This document shows positions 50,408 through 61,500 of a DNA stretch of 64,000 bases, one piece after another (within the stretch, counting starts at the first letter, position 1; the number at the start of each line of letters is the position of its first letter). This DNA comes from Hydractinia symbiolongicarpus. Taxonomy: Eukaryota > Cnidaria > Hydrozoa > Anthoathecata > Hydractiniidae. The position numbers and the translations under genes are program-made. A model generated the notes under the pieces. The model searched no databases, was not told the DNA's origin, and saw only the letters and a program-made list of their open reading frames with translations. Where the stretch lies: contig NC_079876.1 in NCBI RefSeq assembly GCF_029227915.1, forward strand, positions 38,733,828 to 38,797,827, in the 5' to 3' direction.

Positions 50408-52964
50408 ATCAAAAATGAATACATTTTTGAAAACTACAAGTCTTATGCGTTTTAGTGGTGAAAAAATAATTTAAAGAATCGTTCGGGAAATGAGTTTACT
50501 CCCTGGGTACTTTCTTTGTATACTTTTGACTATACGGGCCGAGTCCGGGATTTACGGGAAATCGCGGGTTTTCGTTTGCCGGCGATTAAACTTCTTTTAT
50601 TCAGCGTCTCATCAAAAATGAAAACATTTTTAAAAACTACAAGTCTCATGGGCTTTAGTGGTGAAATAATAATTTAAAAAATGGTTTGGGAAATTAGTTT
50701 ACTCCCTGGGTACTTTCTTTGTATACTTTTGACTATACGGGCCGAGTCTGGGATTTACGGGAAATCGCAGGTTTTGGTTTGCCGGCGATTAAACTTCTTT
50801 TATTCAGCGTCTCATCAAAAATGAAAACATTTTTGAAAACTACAAGTCTCATGCGTTTTAGTGGTGAAAAAATAAATTAAAAAATCGTTCGGGAAATGAG
50901 TTTACTCCCTGGGTACTATCTTTGTATACTTTTGACTATACGGGCCAAGCCCGGGATTTACGGGAAATCGCGGGTTTTCGTCTGCCGGCGATTAAACTTC
51001 TTTTATTCAGCGTCTCATCAGAAATGAAAACATATTTGAAAACTACAAGTCTCATGGGCTTTAGTGGTGAAATAATAATTTAAAAAATGGTTTGGGAAAT
51101 TAGTTTACTCCCTGGGTACTTTCTTTGTATACTTTTGACTATACGGGCCGAGTCTGGGATTTACGGGAAATCGCAGGTTTTGGTTTGCCGGCGATTAAAC
51201 TTCTTTTAACCAGCGTCTCATCAAAAATGAAAACATTTTTGAAAACTACAAGTCTCATGCGTTTTAGTGGTGAAAAAATAAATTAAAAAATCGTTCGGGA
51301 AATGAGTTTACTCCCTGGGTACTATCTTTGTATACTTTTGACTATACGGGCCAAGCCCGGGATTTACGGGAAATCGCGGGTTTTCGTCTGCCGGCGATTA
51401 AACTTCTTTTATTCAGCGTCTCATCAGAAATGAAAACATATTTGAAAACTACAAGTCTTATGCGTTTTAGTGGTGAAAAAATAATTTAATAAATCGTTCT
51501 GGAAATGAGTTTACTCACTGGGTACTTTCTTTGTATACATTCGACTATACGGGCCAAGCCCGGGATTTACGGGAAATCGCGGGTTTTCGTTTGCCGGCGA
51601 TTAAACCTCTTTCATTAAGCGTCTCATCAAAAATGAAAACATTTTTGAAAACTACAAGTCTCATGCGTTTTAGTGGTGAAAAAATAATTTAAAAATTCGT
51701 TCGGAAAATGAGTTTAGTCACTGGGTACTTTCCTTGTATACTTTTGACTATACGGGCCGAGTCCGGGATTTACGGGAAATCGCGGGTTTTCGTTTGCCGG
51801 CGATTAAACTTCTTTTATTCAGCGTCTCATCAAAAATGAAAACATTTTTAAAAACTACAAGTCTCATGGGCTTTAGTGGTGAAATAATAATTTAAAAAAT
51901 CGTTTGGGAAATGAGTTTACTCCCTGGGTACTTTCTTTGTATACTTTTGACTATACGGGCCGAGTCCGGGATTTACGGAAAATCGCAGGTTTTCGTTTGC
52001 CGGCGATTAAACTTCTTTTATTCAGCGTCTCATCAAAAATGAAAACATTTTTGAAAACTACAAGTCTCATGCGTTTTAGTGGTGAAAAAATAATTTAAAA
52101 AATCGTTCGAGAAATGAGTTTACCCCGTGGGTACTTTCTTTGTATACTTTTGACTATTCGGGCCGAGTCCGGGATTTACGGGAAATGGCAGGTTTTCGTT
52201 TGCCGGCGATTAAACTTCTTTTATTCAGCGTCTCATCAAAAATGAAAACATTTTTAAAAACTACAAGTCTCATGGGCTTTAGTGGTGAAATAATAATTTA
52301 AGAAATTGTTTGGGAAATGAGTTTACTCCCTGGGTACTTTCTTTGTATACTTTTGACTATGCGGCCAAGTCCGGGATTTACGGGAAATCGCAGGTTTTCG
52401 TTTGCCGGCGATTAAACTTCTTCTATTCAGCGTCTCATCAAAAATGAAAACATTTTTGAAAACTACAAGTCTCATGCGTTTTAGTGGTGAAAAAATAAAT
52501 TAAAAAATCGTTCGGGAAATGAGTTTACACCGTGGGTACTTTCTTTGTATACTTTTGACTATACGGGCCGAGTCCGGGATTTACGGGAAATCGCAGGTTT
52601 TCGATTGCCGGCGATTGAACTTCTTTTATTCAGCGTCTCATCAAAAATGAAAACATTTTTGAAAACTACAAGTCTCATGCGTTTTAGTGGTGAAAAAATA
52701 AAATTTAAAAATTCGTTAGGGAAATGAGTTTACTCACTGGGTACTTTCCTTGTATACTTTTGACTATACGGGCCGAGACCGGGATTTACGGGAAATCGCG
52801 GGTTTTCGTTTGCCGGCGATTAAACTTCTTTTATTCAGCGTCTCATTAAAAATGAAAACATTTTTGAAAACTACAAGTCTCATGCGTTTTAGTGGTGAAA
52901 AAATAATTTAAAAAATCGTTCGGGAAATGAGTTTACACCGTGGGTACTTTCTTTGTATACTTTT

Positions 52965-54794
52965 GACTATCCGGGCCGAGTCCGGGATTTACGGGAAATC
53001 GCAGGTTTTCGTTTGCCGGCGATTAAACTTCTTTTATTCAGCGTCTCATCACAAATGAAAACATTTTTGAAAACTACAAGTCTCATGCGTTTTAGTGGTG
53101 AAAAAATAATTTAAAAATTCGTTAGGGAAATGAGTTTACTCACTGGGTACTTTCCTTGTATACTTTTGACTATACGGGCCGAGACCGGGATTTACGGGAA
53201 ATCGCGGGTTTTCGTTTGCCGGCGATTAAACTTCTTTTGTATAGCGTCTCATCAAAATTGAAAACATTTTTAAAAACTACAAGTCTCATGGGCTTTAGTG
53301 GTGAAATAATAATTTAAAAAATCGTTTCGGAAATGAGTTTACTCCCTGGGTACTTTCTTTTGTATACTTTTGACTATCCGGGCCGAGTCCGGGATTTACG
53401 GGAAATCGCAGGTTTTCGTTTGCCGGCGATTAAACTTCTTTTATTCAGCGTCTCATCAAAAATGAAAACATTTTTGAAAACTACAAGTCTCATGCGTTTT
53501 AGTGGTAAAAAAATAATTTAAAAAATCGTTCGGGAAATGAGTTTACACCGTGGGTACTTTCTTTGTATACTTTTGACTATACGGGCCGAGTCCGGGATTT
53601 ACGGGAAATCGCAGGTTTTCGTTTGCCGGCGATTAAACTTCTTTTATTCAGCGTCTCATCACAAATGAAAACATTTTTGAAAACTACAAGTCTCATGCGT
53701 TTTAGTGGTGAAAAAATAATTTAAAAATTCGTTAGGGAAATGAGTTTACTCACTGGGTACTTTCCTTGTATACTTTTGACTATACGGGCCGAGACCGGGA
53801 TTTACGGGAAATCGCGGGTTTTCGTTTGCCGGCGATTAAACTTCTTTTGTATAGCGTCTCATCAAAATTGAAAACATTTTTAAAAACTACAAGTCTCATG
53901 GGCTTTAGTGGTGAAATAATAATTTAAAAAATCGTTTCGGAAATGAGTTTACTCCCTGGGTACTTTCTTTTGTATACTTTTGACTATCCGGGCCGAGTCC
54001 GGGATTTACGGGAAATCGCAGGTTTTCGTTTGCCGGCGATTAAACTTCTTTTATTCAGCGTCTCATCAAAAATGAAAACATTTTTGAAAACTACAAGTCT
54101 CATGCGTTTCAGTGGTGAAAAAATAATTTAAAAAATCGTTCGGGAAATGAGTTTACACCGTGGGTACTTTCTTTGTATACTTTTGACTATACGGGCCGAG
54201 TCCGGGATTTACGGGAAATCGCAGGTTTTCGTTTGCCGGCGATTAAACTTCTTTTATTCAGCGTCTCATCAAAAATGAAAACATGTTTGAAAACTACAAT
54301 TCTCATGCGTTTTAGTGGTTAAAAAAAAATGTAAATATTCGTTAGGGAAATGAGTTTACTCACTGGGTACTTTCCTTGTATACTTTTGACTATACGGGCC
54401 GAGACCGGGATTTACGGGAAATCGCAGGTTTTCGTTTGCCGGCGATTAAACTTCTTTTGTATAGCGTCTCATCAAAATTGAAAACATTTTTAAAAACTAC
54501 AAGTCTCATGGGCTTTAGTGGTGAAATAATAATTTAAAAAATCGTTTGGGAAATGAGTTTACTCCCTGGGTACTTTCTTTTGCATACTTTTGACTATCCA
54601 GGCCGAGTCCGGGATTTACGGGAAATTGCAGGTTTTCGTTTGCCGGCGATTAAAATTCTTTTATTCAGCGTCTCATCAAATATGAAAACATTTTTGAAAA
54701 CTACAAGTCTCATGCGTTTTAGTGGTGAAAAAATAATTTAAAAAATCGTTCGGGAAATGAGTTTACACCCTGGGTACTTTCTTTGCATACTTTT
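52965..54794 (+). repeat. Three tandem copies of a 3-monomer unit (3 x 610 bp)
   Basis: The units are 52,965-53,574, 53,575-54,184 and 54,185-54,794. Each has a monomer with TTTAGTGG and an AT tail, then a GAGACCGGG monomer with GTATAGCG, then a monomer preceded by TTTCTTTTGTATAC or TTTCTTTTGCATAC. The extra T in that last step makes the unit 610 rather than 609 bases. The third unit has diverged (AACATGTTTG, AAAAAAATGTAAATATTCG, GACTATCCAGG). This is the only place where a higher-order unit repeats three times in a row. Confidence 0.85.
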
Positions 54795-56563
54795 GACTAT
54801 ACGGGCTGAGTCCGGGATTTACGGGAAATCGCAGGTCTTCGTTTGCCGGCAATTAAACCACTTTCATTAAGGGTCTCATCAAAAATGAAAAGATTTCTGA
54901 AAACTACAAGTCTCATGCGTTTTAGTGGTGAAAAAATAATTTAAAGAATCGTTCGGGAAATGAGTTTACTCCCTGGGTACTTTCTTTGTATACTTTTGAC
55001 TATACGGGCCGAGTCCGGGATTTACGGGAAATCGCGGGTTTTCGTTTGCCGGCGATTAAACTTCTTTTATTCAGCGTCTTATCAAAAATGAAAACATTTT
55101 TAAAAACTACAAGTCTCATGGGCTTTAGTGGTGAAATAATAATTTAAAAAATGGTTTGGGAAATTAGTTTACTCCCTGGGTACTTTCTTTGTATACTTTT
55201 GACTATACGGGCCGAGTCCGGGATTTACGGGAAATCGCAGGTTTTGGTTTGCTGGCGATTAAACTTCTTTTATTCAGCGTCTCATCAAAAATGAAAACAT
55301 TTTTGAAAACTACAAGTCTCATGCGTTTCAGTGGTGAAAAAATAAATTAAAAAATCGTTCGGGAAATGAGTTTACTCCCTGGGTACTATCTTTGTATACT
55401 TTTGACTATACGGGCCAAGCCCGGGATTTACGGGAAATCGCGGGTTTTTGTCTGCCGGCGATTAAACTTCTTTTATTCAGCGTCTCATCAGAAATGAAAA
55501 CATATTTGAAAACTACAAGTCTTATGCGTTTTAGTGGTGAAAAAATAATTTAAAAAATCGTTCTGGAAATGAGTTTACTTACTGGGTACTTTCTTTGTAT
55601 ACATTCGACTATACGGGCCAAGCCCGGGATTTACGGGAAATCGCGGGTTTTCGTTTGCCGGCGATTAAACCTCTTTCATTAAGCGTCTCATCAAAAATGA
55701 AAACATTTTTGAAAACTACAAGTCTCATGCGTTTTAGTGGTGAAAAAAAAAATTAAAAAATCGTTCGGGAAATGAGCTTACTTCCTGGTTACTTTCTTTG
55801 TATACATTCAACTATACGGGCCAAGTCCAGGATTTACGGGAAATCGCGGGATTCCGTTTGCCGGCGATTAAACCTCTTTTATTAAGCGTCTCATCAAAAA
55901 TGAAAACATTTTTGAAAACTACAAGTCTCATGCGTTTTAGTGGTGAAAAAATAATTTAAAAATTCGTTCGGGAAATGAGTTTACTCACTGGGTACTTTCC
56001 TTGTATACTTTTGACTATACGGGCCGAGTCCGGGATTTACGGGAAATCGCGGGTTTTCGTTTGCCGGCGATTAAACTTCTTTTATTCAGCGTCTCATCAA
56101 AAATGAAAACATTTTTAAAAACTACAAGTCTCATGGGCTTTAGTGGTGAAATAATAATTTAAAAAATCGTTTGGGAAATGAGTTTACTCCCTGGGTACTT
56201 TCTTTGTATACTTTTGACTATACGGGCCGAGTCCGGGATTTACGGGAAATCGCAGGTTTTCGTTTGCCGGCGATTAAACTTCTTTTATTCAGCGTCTCAT
56301 CAAAAATGAAAACATTTTTGAAAACTACAAGTCTCATGCGTTTTAGTGGTGAAAAAATAATTTAAAAATTCGTTCGGGAAATGAGTTTACTCACTGGGTA
56401 CTTTCCTTGTATACTTTTGACTATACGGGCCGAGTCCGGGATTTACGGGAAATCGCGGGTTTTCGTTTGCCGGCGATTAAACTTCTTTTATTCAGCGTCT
56501 CATCAAAAATGAAAACATTTTTAAAAACTACAAGTCTCATGGGCTTTAGTGGTGAAATAATAA
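54700..56563 (+). repeat. Segmental duplication, 10-monomer offset, copy 1 (domain C)
   Basis: This block matches 56,730-58,593 at an offset of 2,030. Reading the two copies side by side I found four substitutions in about 1.86 kb: GGTTTTGG versus GGTTTGGG, TTTCAGTGG versus TTTTAGTGG, AAATCGCGGG versus AAACCGCGGG, and AAACCTCTTTT versus AAAACTCTTTT. That is about 99.8% identity. Confidence 0.87.
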
Positions 56564-56729
56564 TTTAAAAAATCGTTTGGGAAATGAGTTTACTCCCTGG
56601 GTACTTTCTTTGTATACTTTTGACTATACGGGCCGAGTCCGGGATTTACGGGACATCGCAGGTTTTCGTTTGACGGCGATTAAACTTCTTTTATTCAGTG
56701 TCTCATCAAAAATGAAAACATGTTTGAAA

Positions 56730-58593
56730 ACTACAAGTCTCATGCGTTTTAGTGGTGAAAAAATAATTTAAAAAATCGTTCGGGAAATGAGTTTACACCC
56801 TGGGTACTTTCTTTGCATACTTTTGACTATACGGGCTGAGTCCGGGATTTACGGGAAATCGCAGGTCTTCGTTTGCCGGCAATTAAACCACTTTCATTAA
56901 GGGTCTCATCAAAAATGAAAAGATTTCTGAAAACTACAAGTCTCATGCGTTTTAGTGGTGAAAAAATAATTTAAAGAATCGTTCGGGAAATGAGTTTACT
57001 CCCTGGGTACTTTCTTTGTATACTTTTGACTATACGGGCCGAGTCCGGGATTTACGGGAAATCGCGGGTTTTCGTTTGCCGGCGATTAAACTTCTTTTAT
57101 TCAGCGTCTTATCAAAAATGAAAACATTTTTAAAAACTACAAGTCTCATGGGCTTTAGTGGTGAAATAATAATTTAAAAAATGGTTTGGGAAATTAGTTT
57201 ACTCCCTGGGTACTTTCTTTGTATACTTTTGACTATACGGGCCGAGTCCGGGATTTACGGGAAATCGCAGGTTTGGGTTTGCTGGCGATTAAACTTCTTT
57301 TATTCAGCGTCTCATCAAAAATGAAAACATTTTTGAAAACTACAAGTCTCATGCGTTTTAGTGGTGAAAAAATAAATTAAAAAATCGTTCGGGAAATGAG
57401 TTTACTCCCTGGGTACTATCTTTGTATACTTTTGACTATACGGGCCAAGCCCGGGATTTACGGGAAACCGCGGGTTTTTGTCTGCCGGCGATTAAACTTC
57501 TTTTATTCAGCGTCTCATCAGAAATGAAAACATATTTGAAAACTACAAGTCTTATGCGTTTTAGTGGTGAAAAAATAATTTAAAAAATCGTTCTGGAAAT
57601 GAGTTTACTTACTGGGTACTTTCTTTGTATACATTCGACTATACGGGCCAAGCCCGGGATTTACGGGAAATCGCGGGTTTTCGTTTGCCGGCGATTAAAC
57701 CTCTTTCATTAAGCGTCTCATCAAAAATGAAAACATTTTTGAAAACTACAAGTCTCATGCGTTTTAGTGGTGAAAAAAAAAATTAAAAAATCGTTCGGGA
57801 AATGAGCTTACTTCCTGGTTACTTTCTTTGTATACATTCAACTATACGGGCCAAGTCCAGGATTTACGGGAAATCGCGGGATTCCGTTTGCCGGCGATTA
57901 AAACTCTTTTATTAAGCGTCTCATCAAAAATGAAAACATTTTTGAAAACTACAAGTCTCATGCGTTTTAGTGGTGAAAAAATAATTTAAAAATTCGTTCG
58001 GGAAATGAGTTTACTCACTGGGTACTTTCCTTGTATACTTTTGACTATACGGGCCGAGTCCGGGATTTACGGGAAATCGCGGGTTTTCGTTTGCCGGCGA
58101 TTAAACTTCTTTTATTCAGCGTCTCATCAAAAATGAAAACATTTTTAAAAACTACAAGTCTCATGGGCTTTAGTGGTGAAATAATAATTTAAAAAATCGT
58201 TTGGGAAATGAGTTTACTCCCTGGGTACTTTCTTTGTATACTTTTGACTATACGGGCCGAGTCCGGGATTTACGGGAAATCGCAGGTTTTCGTTTGCCGG
58301 CGATTAAACTTCTTTTATTCAGCGTCTCATCAAAAATGAAAACATTTTTGAAAACTACAAGTCTCATGCGTTTTAGTGGTGAAAAAATAATTTAAAAATT
58401 CGTTCGGGAAATGAGTTTACTCACTGGGTACTTTCCTTGTATACTTTTGACTATACGGGCCGAGTCCGGGATTTACGGGAAATCGCGGGTTTTCGTTTGC
58501 CGGCGATTAAACTTCTTTTATTCAGCGTCTCATCAAAAATGAAAACATTTTTAAAAACTACAAGTCTCATGGGCTTTAGTGGTGAAATAATAA
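56730..58593 (+). repeat. Segmental duplication, 10-monomer offset, copy 2 (domain C)
   Basis: This is the partner of 54,700-56,563. The match ends at ATAATAAT, where this copy runs into ATGTAAATATTCG and copy 1 into TTAAAAAATCG. The new tail type then spreads through the following units (58,790, 60,420, 61,240). Confidence 0.87.
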
Positions 58594-61500
58594 TGTAAAT
58601 ATTCGTTAGGGAAATGAGTTTACTCACTGGGTACTTACCTTGTATACTTTTGACTATACGGGCCGAGTCCGGGATTTAGGGGAAATCGCAGGTTTTCGTT
58701 TGCCGGCGATTAAACTTCTTTTATTCAGCGTCTCATCAAAAATGAAAACATGTTTGAAAACTACAAGTCTCATGCGTTTTAGTGGTGAAAAAATAATGTA
58801 AATATTCGTTAGGGAAATGAGTTTACTCACTGGGTACTTACCTTGTATACTTTTGACTATACGGGCCGAGACCGGGATTTACGGGAAATCGCGGGTTTTC
58901 GTTTGCCGGCGATAAAACTTCTTTTGTATAGCGTATCATCAAAATTGAAAACATTTTTAAAAACTACAAGTCTCATGGACTTTAGTGGTGAAATAATAAT
59001 TTAAAAAATCGTTTGGGAAATGAGTTTACTCCCTGGGTACTTTCTTTTGTATACTTTTGACTATCCGGGCCGAGTCCGAGATTTACGGGAAATTGCAGGT
59101 TTTCGTTTGCCGGCGATTAAACTTCTTTTATTCAGCGTCTCATCAAAAATGAAAACATTTTTGAAAACTACAAGTCTCATGCGTTTTAGTGGTGAAAAAA
59201 TAATTTAAAAAATCGTTCGGGAAATGAGTTTACACCCAGGGTACTTTCTTTGCATACTTTTGACTATACGTGCTGAGTCCCGGATTTACGGGAAATCGCA
59301 GGTCTTCGTTTGCCGGCAATTAAACCACTTTCATTAAGGGTCTCATCAAAAATGAAAAGATTTCTGAGAACTACAAGTCTCATGCGTTTTAGTGGTGAAA
59401 AAATAATTTAAAGAATCGTTCGGGAAATGAGTTTACTCCCTGGGTACTTTCTTTGTATACTTTTGACTATACGGGCCGAGTCCGGGATTTACGGGAAATC
59501 GCGGGTTTTTGTTTGCCGGCGAATAAACTTCTTTTATTCAGCGTCTTATCAAAAATGAAAACATTTTTAAAAACTACAAGTCTCATGGGCTTTAGTGGTG
59601 AAATAATAATTTAAAAAATGGTTTGGGAAATTAGTTTACTCCCTGGGTACTTTCTTTGTATACTTTCGACTATACGGGCCGAGTCCGGGATTTATGTGAA
59701 ATCGCAGGTTTTGGTTTGCCGGCGATTAAACTTCTTTTATTCAGCGTCTCATCAAAAATGAAAACATATTTGAAAACTACAAGTCTCATGCGTTTTAGTG
59801 GTGAAAAAATAAATTAAAAAATCGTTCGGGAAATGAGTTTACTCCCTGGGTACTATCTTTGTATACTTTTGACTATACGGGCCAAGCCCGGGATTTACGG
59901 GAAATCGCGGGTTTTCGTCTGCCGGCGATTAAACTTCTTTTATTCAGCGTCTCATCAGAAATGAAAACATATTTGAAAACTACAAGTCTTATGCGTTTTA
60001 GTGGTGAAAAAATAATTTAAAAAATCGTTCTGGAAATGAGTTTACTTACTGGGTACTTTCTTTGTATACATTCGACTATACGGGCCAAGCCCGGGATTTA
60101 CGGGAAATCGCGGGTTTTCGTTTGCCGGCGATTAAACCTCTTTCATTAAGCGTCTCATCAAAAATGAAAACATTTTTGAAAACTACAAGTCTCATGCGTT
60201 TTAGTGGTGAAAAAATAATTTAAAAAATCGTTCGGGAAATGAGTTTACACCCCGGGTACTTTCTTTGTATACTTTTGACTATACGGGCCGCGTCCGGGAT
60301 TTACGGGGAATCGCAGGTTTTCGTTTGCCGGCGATTAAACTTCTTTTATTCAGCGTCTCATCAAAAATGAAAACATGTTTGAAAACTACAAGTCTCATGC
60401 ATTTTAGTGGTGAAAAAATAATGTAAATATTCGTTAGGGAAATGAGTTTACTCACTGGGTACTTTCCTTGTATACTTTTGACTATACGGGCCGAGACCGG
60501 GATTTACGGGAAATCGCGGGTTTTCGTTTGCCGGCGATTAAACTTCTTTTGTATAGCGTCTCATCAAAATTGAAAACATTTTTAAAAACTACAAGTCTCA
60601 TGGGCTTTAGTGGTGAAATAATAATTTAAAAAATCGTTTGGGAAATGAGTTTACTCCCTGGGTACTTTCTTTTGTATACTTTTGACTATCCAGGCCGAGT
60701 CCGGGATTTACGGGAAATTGCAGGTTTTCGTTTGCCGGCGATTAAACTTCTTTTATTCAGCGTCTCATCAAAAATGAAAACAATTTTGAAAACTACAAGT
60801 CTCATGCGTTTTAGTGGTAAAAAAATAATTTAAAAAATCGTTCGGGAAATGAGTTTACACCCAGGGTACTTTCTTTGCATACTTTTGACTATACGGGCTG
60901 AGTCCGGGATTTACGGGAAATCGCAGGTCTTCGTTTGCCGGCAATTAAACCACTTTCATTAATGGTCTCATCAAACATGAAAAGATTTCTGAAAACTACA
61001 AGTCTCATGCGTTTTAGTGGTGAAAAAATAATTTAAAGAATCGTTCGGGAAATGAGTTTACTCCCTGGGTACTTTCTTTGTATACTTTTGACTATACGGG
61101 CCGAGTCCGGGATTTACGGGAAATCGCAGGTTTTCGTTTGCCGGCGATTAAACTTCTTTTATTCAGCGTCTCATCAAAAATGAAAACATGTTTGAAAACT
61201 ACAAGTCTCATGCATTTTAGTGGTGAAAAAATAATGTAAATATTCGTTAGGGAAATGAGTTTACTCACTGGGTACTTTCCTTGTATACTTTTGACTATAC
61301 GGGCCGAGTCCGGGATTTACGGGAAATCGCGGGTTTTCGTTTGCCGGCGATTAAACTTCTTTTATTCAGCGTCTTATCAAAAATGAAAACATTTTTAAAA
61401 ACTACAAGTCTCATGGGCTTTAGTGGTGAAATAATAATTTAAAAAATGGTTTGGGAAATTAGTTTACTCCCTGGGTACTTTCTTTGTATACTTTCGACTA

